From NCBI GenBank assembly GCA_002480345.1, contig DLBY01000142.1:28051-42667 (forward strand): a DNA stretch of 14,617 nucleotides, read 5' to 3'. A model generated the notes under the pieces. It saw only the letters and a program-made list of their open reading frames with translations, searched no databases and was not told the DNA's origin. The translations under genes were made by a program, and so were the position numbers. Positions within the stretch are counted from its first letter, which is position 1, and every line of letters starts with the position of its first letter. Origin of the DNA: Phycisphaerales bacterium UBA7812 (GTDB lineage: Bacteria; Planctomycetota; Phycisphaerae; Phycisphaerales; UBA1924). Below are positions 1 to 6,355 of this stretch, one piece after another.

Positions 1-2
1 CC

Positions 3-521
3 CCGATCGCCCTCCGCTCGATCGGCGGGTCCGCGCTCACCGACGCGATCGAGGTGCCCAAGAACCGCGACGAGGAATCGATCTCGTCGGAGATCCCCGT
101 CACCTATGTGCCGGCGCGGAACCTGATCTTCCTGTCCATCGCGATCGCGTGGGCGGAAACGCTCGGGGCGGCGGATCTCTACTGCGGGGTCAACGCGATC
201 GACTACTCGGGGTATCCGGACTGCCGCCCAGAGTTCATCGACTCGTTCACGCAGACCGCGAACCTCGCGACCCGGCTGGGCGTGGAGCACCTGGGCCCGG
301 ATGGTCGCCCGATCCATGTGCACACCCCGCTCGCGGAACTGAGCAAGGCGGAGATCATCCGCAAAGCGACGGACCTGGGCGTGGACCTCTCGCTGACGCA
401 CTCGTGCTACGACCCGAGCCCCGAGGGCCTCGCGTGCGGCGCGTGCGATTCGTGCGTGCTGCGGCGGAAGGGGTTCGAGGAAGCGGGCGTGAAAGACCCG
501 ACGCGGTACGCCGTGGGCTGA
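3..521 (+). CDS. queC: 7-cyano-7-deazaguanine synthase QueC, 3' part
   Basis: QueC converts 7-carboxy-7-deazaguanine to preQ0 with ATP and ammonia, in the cytoplasmic pathway to queuosine and other 7-deazaguanines. The gene enters the window already open. The GTG at 54 is an internal valine, because the frame upstream of it reads a normal QueC stretch (SIGGSALTDAIEVP), so the true start and the N-terminal PP-loop ATP site lie outside the window. Visible family motifs are the VPARNLIFL segment, the DYSGYPDCRPEF block, and a C-terminal zinc-binding set of four cysteines (SCYD followed by CGACDSC, about nt 403-458). The C-terminal length matches the family. The next gene, plsX, is convergent, and a nested hairpin lies between them at 536-597. 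No partner queuosine gene is visible here. The family assignment is firm; only the missing 5' end limits it. Confidence 0.93.
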   Translation, partial: PIALRSIGGSALTDAIEVPKNRDEESISSEIPVTYVPARNLIFLSIAIAWAETLGAADLYCGVNAIDYSGYPDCRPEFIDSFTQTANLATRLGVEHLGPDGRPIHVHTPLAELSKAEIIRKATDLGVDLSLTHSCYDPSPEGLACGACDSCVLRRKGFEEAGVKDPTRYAVG

Positions 522-535
522 GCGGTTTCGTCTCC

Positions 536-597
536 GCAATCCGTCTAGCGCCCCGGGTGCCCCGGAGACGGCGAAGCCTTCTCCGAGAACGGATTGC
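536..597. repeat. Nested hairpin between convergent queC and plsX
   Basis: Perfect 9-nt outer arms (gcaatccgt at 536-544 and acggattgc at 589-597) enclose an inner hairpin. The inner stem is cggaga at 563-568 with tctccg at 580-585, continued by ggc/gcc around a GAA loop. There is no T-run on either side, so it is not a classic rho-independent terminator, although a bidirectional terminator or RNA-processing role would suit its position between convergent genes. The inner part is repeated elsewhere in the window (5230-5264). Confidence 0.6.
554..588 (-). repeat. 35-nt intergenic hairpin repeat, copy A
   Basis: Read on the minus strand, this 35-nt stretch matches 5230-5264 of the plus strand at 31 of 35 positions by my alignment. 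The differences are one near the start, one in the loop and two adjacent ones near the end. Both copies keep the cggaga/tctccg stem and an 11-nt loop. This copy begins 32 nt after the queC stop. It behaves like a small REP-type intergenic palindrome; two copies in one window are suggestive but do not prove a genome-wide family. Confidence 0.6.
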
Positions 598-717
598 CCG
601 CGGGGTCACCTGCTTTCGGTCAAGGCTGGCAGACCTGAACGAGGCACGACACCGAGAAACCGCGATGCGGTGTGTCCGTGGCACCCGATGGTGAGTTGAG
701 GAATCGGGGCGGCCGGC

Positions 718-1746
718 TCAGGCCCCCGCGGGCGCGACCGCCTGCTCGACCTCCGCGATCCGCTTGACGATGTGGTCGTTCACGCCGTGCGCGATGAACT
801 CGCGGGCGTTGCGGATCGCGGCGGTGATGGTGCGGGATTCCGACGATCCGTGCGCGATCATCATCGCGCCGTTGACGCCCAGCAGGGGAGCGCCGCCGTA
901 CTCGTGGTAGTCGTTCTTCGCGTAGATCTGCTTGACGACGGGCTCGAACTGGATCGCGAGGTTGGGGTCGAGCTCGAAGATCTCCTGGGCGATCGCCTGG
1001 AAGAGGCTCTTTGCCATCCCCTCCGCCATCTTGAGCACGGTGTTGCCCACGAACCCGTCGGTGATGATGACATCCGCGGCGCCCGCGAAGAAATCGCGTC
1101 CCTCGATGTAGCCCGTGAAGTTGAGCCCCGGGGTCGCCTTCAGCAGATCGCGGGCGTTCTTGACGAGCTCGGAGCCCTTGCCCTCCTCGCTGCCGATGTT
1201 CATCAGCGCGACGCGGGGGTTCTCGATGCCGAGCGTCTCACGCGCCAGGATGTCCGCCATCACGCCGTACTGCCAGAGGTGGGTCCCGCGCGGCTCGGGG
1301 TTCGCGCCCGCGTCGCACAGCACGATCGGCCCGTGGAACGCGGGGATCGTCACCGCGATGCCGGGGCGGTGCACCCCGGGAAGCCGCTTCATGTGCATGA
1401 TGCCCGCGGCGACGCACGCGCCGGTGTTGCCGGCGCTGATCACGACATCGACGGGGTTGTCGACCTTGTGGGAGCCCGCGACCGCCATTTTGACGATGGA
1501 CGAATCCGTGCGCTGGCGGACCGCCTTGGTGGGCGATTCGTCCATCGGGATGACATCCGGCGCATCGAGGATCTCGAGGCGGTGGTCGCGGACGCCGCGC
1601 TCGTCGAGCTGCTCGTTGATGAGGGCGCTGGGACCGATGAGGACGAGGGTGTCGCTGTCCGCGAGGTTGGGCAGGGCGTCGAGGCAACCCTTGAGGATCG
1701 CATCGGGGGCGTGATCGCCGCCCATGACATCCACCGCGATGCGCAT
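718..1746 (-). CDS. plsX: Phosphate acyltransferase PlsX
   Basis: PlsX makes acyl-phosphate from acyl-ACP and phosphate. PlsY then uses the acyl-phosphate to acylate glycerol-3-phosphate, the first step of phospholipid synthesis; PlsX is a peripheral membrane enzyme. The product is 342 residues, normal for the family. It opens with the typical MRIAVDVMGGDHAP and contains further family blocks (ISAGNTGA, MNIGSEEGKG, TDGFVGN). The frame is open upstream to 1863, but the ATG at 1746 is chosen because the family N-terminus begins there and a G6 run preceded by A6 (1755-1766) gives a Shine-Dalgarno-like site. It lies 55 nt downstream of rpmF on the same strand, the common rpmF-plsX pairing, and is probably co-transcribed with it. 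The fabH partner usually found next is absent here and sits 2.4 kb away on the other strand. Confidence 0.95.
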   Translation of the reverse strand: MRIAVDVMGGDHAPDAILKGCLDALPNLADSDTLVLIGPSALINEQLDERGVRDHRLEILDAPDVIPMDESPTKAVRQRTDSSIVKMAVAGSHKVDNPVDVVISAGNTGACVAAGIMHMKRLPGVHRPGIAVTIPAFHGPIVLCDAGANPEPRGTHLWQYGVMADILARETLGIENPRVALMNIGSEEGKGSELVKNARDLLKATPGLNFTGYIEGRDFFAGAADVIITDGFVGNTVLKMAEGMAKSLFQAIAQEIFELDPNLAIQFEPVVKQIYAKNDYHEYGGAPLLGVNGAMMIAHGSSESRTITAAIRNAREFIAHGVNDHIVKRIAEVEQAVAPAGA

Positions 1747-1801
1747 CGCCGCCGCCCCCCTTTTTTCGTCAGGCCGATCGGATTCGGTGTGAATCAGACG
1801 A

Positions 1802-2002
1802 TCAGACGCGATCGGTCCCGATGCCGAGCTTGGGCACACTGATCCGCAGGCCCGCGCGGACATACCCCGAGTCGGGCGACACGCGGTGCGGACGCTTCGC
1901 CTCGCCCATCAGCGGGCAGTTGACCAGCTTGATCGGCTTGAGGGCGTCGTGCGAACGGCGGCGGCGGGAACGGCCGTGGCTCTGGCGTTGGGCGGGAAGC
2001 AT
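1802..2002 (-). CDS. rpmF: 50S ribosomal protein L32, cysteine-poor form
   Basis: This 66-residue basic protein matches L32 of the large ribosomal subunit. It has an Arg-rich N-terminus (residues 11-16), then the LKPIKLVNCP, GEAKRPHRVSPDSGY core. Of the four zinc-ribbon cysteines typical of L32 only Cys29 remains; the others are Met32, Ser42 and Ser45, so it should not bind zinc. The C-terminal extension past the SGY motif (about 20 residues) is longer than in many homologues. The ATG at 2002 is chosen over upstream in-frame codons because AGGAG lies 6 nt before it (2009-2013) and the family N-terminus fits. A promoter-like pair lies at 2079-2107 and a 7-bp hairpin in the leader at 2018-2040. 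plsX follows 55 nt downstream. Confidence 0.9.
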   Translation of the reverse strand: MLPAQRQSHGRSRRRRSHDALKPIKLVNCPLMGEAKRPHRVSPDSGYVRAGLRISVPKLGIGTDRV

Positions 2003-2017
2003 GATCGACTCCTGGCA

Positions 2018-2040
2018 CTCCGCGCCGTCATCTCGCGGAG
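2018..2040 (-). promoter_or_regulatory. Hairpin in the rpmF leader
   Basis: Perfect 7-bp arms, ctccgcg at 2018-2024 and cgcggag at 2034-2040, flank a 9-nt loop. On the minus-strand transcript the stem ends 4 nt before the AGGAG ribosome-binding site of rpmF. It could tune L32 translation, but I know of no described L32 leader of this kind and the assignment is inference from position. Confidence 0.4.
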
Positions 2041-2078
2041 AAAACAATGACAGACCGGTCCTGGTGATTCGGGCCCCA

Positions 2079-2107
2079 ACACTAGATCCGAAGCGATCCG
2101 GGGTCAA
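2079..2107 (-). promoter_or_regulatory. Candidate sigma-70-type promoter of rpmF-plsX
   Basis: On the minus strand TTGACC (2102-2107) and TAGTGT (2079-2084) are separated by exactly 17 nt. The -35 box matches TTGACA at 5 of 6 positions; the -10 box has the T-A-...-T positions only. Initiation would fall near 2072, giving a leader of about 70 nt before the rpmF ATG. It lies between the sulfatase stop and rpmF, so rpmF need not depend on upstream transcription. Confidence 0.5.
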
Positions 2108-2179
2108 CACGCGCCGAGAGACCGCCGCTCGATCCGCGATCCCCGCGACCCCGCCACGGGACCGAATCTTGTTCGGGTT

Positions 2180-3679
2180 CTACTCGCTCGTAAGCACATC
2201 GAGCGCCGGGATCGGGAACAAGCCGGAGGGGATCCGGCTCTCACGCATCACCCGCTCCGCCCGTTCGACCACCGCCGGGCGCTCGCCCGCGAGGTCCGTT
2301 GTCTCGCCCGGATCAGTCGCCAGATCGTACAACTCGAGCGCCAGACCCCGGTTCCGGAGGTCGGGGCGGATCGCCTTCCAGCGTCCGTCGAGCAGGACCG
2401 CCTGCTGCTGGCGGCCCTCGGGGAACTCCCAATACAAATGGTCATGGGTCGCCTGCTCGCCCGAGCGGAGCAGGGTGGGCAGCAGGCTCAGCCCGTCGAG
2501 GCCCTCCGGGACGGACCCGCCCGCGGCCTCGACCACCGTGGGGTGCAGGTCGGGGAGCTGGGCGACGAGGTCGGTGGTCGTGCCCGGGGCGATCCGCCCG
2601 GGCCACCAGGCGATCATCGGCACCCGGATACCCCCCTCGTACAGGTTGGTCTTGAACCCCCGCAGGTCGCCCAGCGATCCGAAGAACGCCCGATCCACCC
2701 CACCGTTGAAGGTCGTCCCGTTGTCCGAGGTGATCAGGATCAGGGTGTTGTCGCCCGCCCCCGCGGCTTCCACCGCGGCCCGGAGACGCCCCACCACCGA
2801 ATCGAGGAACGAAATCATCCCGGCGTAGGTCGCGCGAGGCCTTGGATTGGGCAGGTACCCACGATCCCCGAGATAGGGCCCGGGGTCCCAGTCTCGGGGG
2901 TAGGCATCCACGAACGCCTCGGGCGCCTGCAACGCCACATGGGGGATGATGCTCGCGTAGTAGATGAAGAAGGGCTCTCCGGAGCGCTGCTCGGCGTGGG
3001 TCGCGATCCATCGCTCTGCCTCGCTCGCGATCTCCTCGGGGGCATAATCGCCCCCGCTGTAGCGCCTGGCGTACTCGGCGTCGGTCGCGAGGGGCTCCTC
3101 GATCCGCTGGTGCGCGCGGAAGTAGTCGTTGTTGTGCAGCACATCGACATCGTGGTTGCGCCACAGGTGGGTGGGGTAGTAGTTGTGCGCGACGCGCTGG
3201 CAGAGGTAGCCGTAGAAGTGGTCGAACCCCTGGAAGTTGGGCTGCCCGGTGCTGCCGGGCCCGCCCAGGCCCCACTTGCCGAAGACCGCGGTCGCGTAGC
3301 CGAGGTCTTTGAGGCGCTCCGCGAGGGTGACCGACTCGGCGGGGAGGGGGTTCTGCCCCTCGGGCTCTTCTGGACCCCAGCCTCCGCCTTCTTTGTTTCC
3401 CCGGATCGGGGCGTGCCCGGTGTGGAGACCCGTCATGAGGCAGGCGCGGGCTGGGGCGCAGACGGTGCTGGCAGAGTAGAACCGGGTGAAGCGCATGCCC
3501 TCGCGGGCGAGGCGGTCGATGTTGGGGGTGCGGATCTTCTCCTGCCCGTAGGCCCCCAATTCGTGCAAACCCAGATCGTCCGCGAGGACGAGGATGATGT
3601 TGGGGCGCTCGGGCGCGCCGGCCTGCGCACGCGACGCGAGCAGGGCGGCGCCAAGGAGAAACAGACCGAGGAACCTCAT
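2180..3679 (-). CDS. Secreted type I sulfatase (arylsulfatase family)
   Basis: This 499-residue protein hydrolyses sulfate esters, probably on polysaccharides or aryl substrates; the actual substrate cannot be read from the sequence. It begins with a signal peptide (residues 1-20, cleavage after AQA), so it should be periplasmic or exported. Alkaline-phosphatase-fold motifs follow: metal-binding Asp34-Asp35 (LADDLG), the sulfatase signature C74-A-P-A-R78, whose cysteine would be converted to formylglycine, the FGKW lysine near 135, IPH near 247 and the SDNGT metal site at 318-322. All key residues are present. Its ATG overlaps the stop of the upstream mazG-like gene by 4 nt (ATGA at 3676-3679), implying translational coupling. 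Sulfatases are very abundant in planctomycetes; here one sits inside what is normally the plsX-fabH junction. No sulfatase-maturating enzyme is seen in the window. Confidence 0.93.
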   Translation of the reverse strand: MRFLGLFLLGAALLASRAQAGAPERPNIILVLADDLGLHELGAYGQEKIRTPNIDRLAREGMRFTRFYSASTVCAPARACLMTGLHTGHAPIRGNKEGGGWGPEEPEGQNPLPAESVTLAERLKDLGYATAVFGKWGLGGPGSTGQPNFQGFDHFYGYLCQRVAHNYYPTHLWRNHDVDVLHNNDYFRAHQRIEEPLATDAEYARRYSGGDYAPEEIASEAERWIATHAEQRSGEPFFIYYASIIPHVALQAPEAFVDAYPRDWDPGPYLGDRGYLPNPRPRATYAGMISFLDSVVGRLRAAVEAAGAGDNTLILITSDNGTTFNGGVDRAFFGSLGDLRGFKTNLYEGGIRVPMIAWWPGRIAPGTTTDLVAQLPDLHPTVVEAAGGSVPEGLDGLSLLPTLLRSGEQATHDHLYWEFPEGRQQQAVLLDGRWKAIRPDLRNRGLALELYDLATDPGETTDLAGERPAVVERAERVMRESRIPSGLFPIPALDVLTSE

Positions 3680-3996
3680 TCCTTGACCCCCTTGACGCGT
3701 TCGGGGTCGGTGTACTTGCTGATCGCTTCGGTGAGGTCGACGCCGTTGATGTTCGCGAGGGTCGCGAGCCAGGCGAGGACATCCGCGAACTCTTCTGTGA
3801 GGTTGTCGCGTTGCTCGGGGGTCGGGGGGCTGCCGCCGTGCGCTTCCTTGTTGTTGTCATACAGCGCGGTGGCGAGTTCTCCGAACTCCTCGGTGAGCAG
3901 GAGGAAGGTCGCGTGTGTGCCTCGGGCGTTGTCGGTCGCGAAGTATCGCTCGCGGATGAGATCCTGGAATTCGCGGATGGTGGTATCGGGGAGCAT
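3676..3996 (-). CDS. MazG-like nucleotide pyrophosphohydrolase
   Basis: The protein has 106 residues and a single all-alpha NTP-PPase domain. It carries the metal-binding motif pair of the MazG family: EEFGE at residues 36-40 and EFAD at 69-72, with a predicted helix continuing through LAWLATLANINGVDL. Members hydrolyse (d)NTPs to the monophosphate and pyrophosphate, often as house-cleaning enzymes; this short form resembles single-domain MazG rather than the two-domain E. coli enzyme. The start is the ATG at 3996, supported by the family-like opening; no Shine-Dalgarno sequence is visible, but a TACCCT hexamer ends 7 nt before the ATG, so the message may be leaderless. The gene ends in a 4-nt overlap with the sulfatase and starts divergently from fabH. 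Its substrate is unknown. Confidence 0.85.
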   Translation of the reverse strand: MLPDTTIREFQDLIRERYFATDNARGTHATFLLLTEEFGELATALYDNNKEAHGGSPPTPEQRDNLTEEFADVLAWLATLANINGVDLTEAISKYTDPERVKGVKE

Positions 3997-4003
3997 GGGG
4001 CAG

Positions 4004-4009
4004 AGGGTA
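4004..4009 (-). promoter_or_regulatory. -10-like hexamer just before the mazG start
   Basis: TACCCT on the minus strand lies 7 nt upstream of the ATG at 3996. That spacing would place the transcription start at the start codon itself. No convincing -35 box is found 15-19 nt upstream. The absence of a Shine-Dalgarno sequence is consistent with a leaderless transcript. Confidence 0.3.
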
Positions 4010-4074
4010 CCGGGTGGGCCGCGGGCGCGCGGACAAAGCGAGCCCGGCGCGGCGGTTGCGGGGGCGGGGTGCCC

Positions 4075-4080
4075 TAGACT
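4075..4080 (+). promoter_or_regulatory. Possible -10 box of fabH
   Basis: TAGACT fits the T-A-n-n-n-T pattern and lies 48 nt upstream of the fabH ATG in the divergent mazG-fabH gap (3997-4128). The nearest TTG-type hexamer (TTGCGG at 4056-4061) is only 13 nt away, shorter than the usual spacing, so this is a weak call. Confidence 0.25.
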
Positions 4081-4128
4081 CCGGGATTCTCGCGGGCGGC
4101 GGTGTGCCCGCGCCGACTGGGGATTCGC

Positions 4129-5151
4129 ATGACGGTAATCAAGCCTCACGGGGTGACGATCAAGGCGACGGCGCACTACCTGCCCGAGCGGGTGGTGACG
4201 AATGCCGACCTCGAGAAGATCATGGACACCTCGGACGAGTGGATCGTGCAGCGGACGGGGGTGCGCGCGCGCCACTTCTGCGCCGAGGGGGAATCGACGC
4301 GGGAGATGTCGTTCTCGGTGCTCAAGGACCTGCTGCGGAACGCGAACATCAAGCCCGACGAGCTGGACCTGTTCATCCTCGCGACGGTCGGGGCGCACAT
4401 GACCTGCCCCTCGACGGCGTGCCAGATCCTGGGCGATCTCGCGGACGACCCGGAGTTCGGGCACACGAACGCGGGCGCGTTCGACATCACGGTCGCGTGC
4501 AGCGGGTTCACTTACGGGCTGAACATGGCGCACGACCTGATGGCGAGCGGGCAGTACCGCAACATCGCGGTGATCGGGGCGGAGCACCTGAGCCAGTATG
4601 TCGAGATGACGACGCGGGGGCGGGGCACCGCGGTGATCTTCGGGGACGGCGCGGGCGGGGCGATCGTCTCGCGGAGCGACAACCACGACCACGGTATCCT
4701 CGCCCAGATGATGCGGTCCGACGGCGCCAAGTGGGGCGAGCTGTACATCCCCGAGAAGGCCCGCGACATCCCCGAGCAGACCCACAACGACGAGATGCCG
4801 CTGGGCCTCATGCGCATGAACGGGCGCGCGATCTTCAAGTTCGCGGTGGGCACCTTCGGGGACCTGATCCAGCAGACCCTCGACAAGGCGGACCTGAGCC
4901 CCGCGGATGTGGACCACTACATCTGCCACCAGAGCAATGTGCGGATCCTTGAGGCGTGCCGCGAGCGGTTCGGGATTCCCCAAGAGAAGATGCCGATCAA
5001 CATCGATCGGCTGGGCAACACGAGCGCCGCGAGCGTCCCGATCCTGTTCGACGAGCAGGTGAAGGCGGGGCGGATCAAGCCGGGTCAGAAGGTGATGTTC
5101 GTGGCGTTCGGGGCGGGGCTGACCTGGACGAGCAGTTTGTGGCAGCTCTGA
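4129..5151 (+). CDS. fabH: Beta-ketoacyl-ACP synthase III FabH
   Basis: FabH condenses acetyl-CoA (or a branched primer) with malonyl-ACP to start fatty-acid chains in the cytoplasm. The 340-residue product has the complete thiolase-fold triad: Cys124 in VACSGF, His267 in ICHQSN and Asn297 in GNTSAAS. The N-terminal TSDEWIVQRTGVRAR block and the C-terminal FGAGLTW are typical. The ATG at 4129 is preferred over an in-frame GTG at 4102 because TGGGGA lies about 6 nt before it and the homologous N-terminus fits. It is the first gene of the plus-strand fab cluster; fabD follows after 183 nt that include a hairpin repeat, so it may have its own transcript. A large acidic loop (about residues 105-116, DDPEFGHTNAG) sits just before the catalytic cysteine. 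Confidence 0.94.
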   Translation: MTVIKPHGVTIKATAHYLPERVVTNADLEKIMDTSDEWIVQRTGVRARHFCAEGESTREMSFSVLKDLLRNANIKPDELDLFILATVGAHMTCPSTACQILGDLADDPEFGHTNAGAFDITVACSGFTYGLNMAHDLMASGQYRNIAVIGAEHLSQYVEMTTRGRGTAVIFGDGAGGAIVSRSDNHDHGILAQMMRSDGAKWGELYIPEKARDIPEQTHNDEMPLGLMRMNGRAIFKFAVGTFGDLIQQTLDKADLSPADVDHYICHQSNVRILEACRERFGIPQEKMPINIDRLGNTSAASVPILFDEQVKAGRIKPGQKVMFVAFGAGLTWTSSLWQL

Positions 5152-5229
5152 ACCCCGCGAGAAGCCCGAGCGGGTCGGTCGCCTCGGTGACACCGCGAAG
5201 GGGCTTGATCGCATCATCTCTGGCTGAGA

Positions 5230-5264
5230 TCCCGGAGAACGCTTCGCCGTCTCCGGATCACCCG
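5230..5264 (+). repeat. 35-nt intergenic hairpin repeat, copy B
   Basis: This is the second copy of the element at 554-588, in opposite orientation, with 31 of 35 positions identical. The stem is ccggaga (5232-5238) with tctccgg (5250-5256), and the 11-nt loop differs from copy A by one base. It begins 78 nt after the fabH stop, in the 183-nt fabH-fabD gap. No T-run follows, so it is not a standard terminator. Confidence 0.6.
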
Positions 5265-5322
5265 CGTTGATGGACGCGTCTGGGGGTGAGCGGAGGCAGG
5301 GGAATCCTCGGTGCCGCCGGCT

Positions 5323-5328
5323 TACCAT
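5323..5328 (+). promoter_or_regulatory. -10-like hexamer just before the fabD start
   Basis: TACCAT matches TATAAT at 4 of 6 positions and ends 6 nt before the ATG at 5335, the spacing expected for a leaderless message. No clear -35 box is present. The competing reading is that translation begins at GTG 5311, which has AGGGGA 7 nt upstream. Confidence 0.3.
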
Positions 5329-5334
5329 GCCCGC

Positions 5335-6306
5335 ATGACGAACCCGATGACCATTCTGTGCCCCGGACAGGGGGCCCAGGCCGTGGGGATGGGCAAGGCG
5401 TGGGCCTCGGCGCACCCCGAATCCCGCGCGATCTTCGACCGGGCGGACGAAGTGCTGGGTGATGCGCTCGGCACGCCGCTCAGCACGCTGTGCTTCGAGG
5501 GGCCCGCGGAGCGGCTCAACAAGACGGACGCGGCCCAGCCCGCGATCTTCGTGACCTCCGTCGCGTCGTGGCACGGGGTGTGCGCGATCGCGGGGCACGA
5601 TCCTGCTGAGGCGCCCCTCGCGGCGGCGGCGGGGCTGAGCCTGGGTGAGTACACCGCGCTGCACATCGCGGGGGCGCTCTCGTTCGAGGACGGGCTGAAG
5701 CTGGTCGCGCTGCGTGGGCGGGCGATGCAGGAGGCCGCGGAGGCGGCGCCGTCGGGCATGGTCGCGCTGATCGGCGCGGACGAGTCGTCGGCGACGGACC
5801 TGTGCGAGAAGGTGGTGGGCAAGCTCGCTGACGAGCCCGATCGCGACCGCGTGCTGGTGCCCGCGAACTTCAACGCGCCGGGGCAGGTGGTGATCTCGGG
5901 GAGCGCCAAGGCGTGCGACCTCGCGGAACAGCTCGCGGGGGAATCGGGTCTCAAGGCGACGCGGCTCGCGGTCGCGGGCGCGTTCCACAGCCCGCTGATG
6001 GCGCCTGCGGCGGATCGGCTCCGCGCGGCGCTCGAATCGGTGGAGATCTCGACGACGCGTTGCCCGGTGATGAGCAATGTGACGGGAACGCCGCACGGGA
6101 CGGAACCGGGCTCGATCAAGGAGCGTCTGATCGAGCAGCTGACGGGCCCGGTGCGCTGGGCGGAGAACTGCGCGTACCTGAACGAGCATGTGGTGCAGGC
6201 GACGGGGAGCGCCCCGTACGAGCTGGCGCCCGGGAAGACGCTCGCGGGGCTGATGCGGCGGATCGACCGGGCGGTGAAGGTGACGAGCCACGACACGCCC
6301 GCGTGA
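5335..6306 (+). CDS. fabD: Malonyl-CoA:ACP transacylase FabD
   Basis: FabD moves malonyl groups from CoA to acyl carrier protein, supplying extender units for fatty-acid elongation. The product is 323 residues. It shows the N-terminal PGQGAQAVGM motif, the nucleophile elbow G-L-S102-L-G, the substrate-carboxylate arginine Arg127 (ALRGRAMQ) and the catalytic His218 in GAFHSPLM, so the active site is intact. The start is the ATG at 5335, which places eight residues before the PGQG motif much as in E. coli FabD. An in-frame GTG at 5311 has the better Shine-Dalgarno spacing (AGGGGA at 5298-5303) and would add eight residues; this remains open. It precedes a lipoprotein gene by 49 nt and fabG by about 1.1 kb. 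Confidence 0.94.
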   Translation: MTNPMTILCPGQGAQAVGMGKAWASAHPESRAIFDRADEVLGDALGTPLSTLCFEGPAERLNKTDAAQPAIFVTSVASWHGVCAIAGHDPAEAPLAAAAGLSLGEYTALHIAGALSFEDGLKLVALRGRAMQEAAEAAPSGMVALIGADESSATDLCEKVVGKLADEPDRDRVLVPANFNAPGQVVISGSAKACDLAEQLAGESGLKATRLAVAGAFHSPLMAPAADRLRAALESVEISTTRCPVMSNVTGTPHGTEPGSIKERLIEQLTGPVRWAENCAYLNEHVVQATGSAPYELAPGKTLAGLMRRIDRAVKVTSHDTPA

Positions 6307-6312
6307 GCGGGG

Positions 6313-6332
6313 CCCCGCGTCGCGGCGCGGGG
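6313..6332. other. GC-only stem-loop after fabD
   Basis: Perfect 7-bp arms ccccgcg (6313-6319) and cgcgggg (6326-6332) enclose a 6-nt loop, 7 nt after the fabD stop. No T-run follows, so I do not call a terminator. It could reduce read-through or stabilise the 3' end of fabD before the lipoprotein gene. Confidence 0.4.
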
Positions 6333-6355
6333 TGAGACTTGGATTGGAGCGAACG

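Noticed and set aside
772..1842. 356-codon plus-strand open frame opposite plsX
   Set aside because: It is a shadow of PlsX; the reading lacks any family motif and plsX is unambiguous on the other strand.
5311..5334. GTG at 5311 as the fabD start
   Set aside because: Its Shine-Dalgarno spacing is good, but the added residues do not resemble FabD N-termini, and the ATG at 5335 aligns better with the family. Kept as an alternative.
3676..6291. Very long minus-strand open frame running upstream of mazG across fabH and fabD
   Set aside because: Only its last 106 residues look like a protein family (MazG). The rest is Arg/His/Pro-rich antisense translation of fabH and fabD, as expected in high-GC DNA.
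6313..6332. Stem-loop after fabD as a rho-independent terminator
   Set aside because: There is no T-run, and the next two genes follow closely in the same direction, so transcription probably continues.
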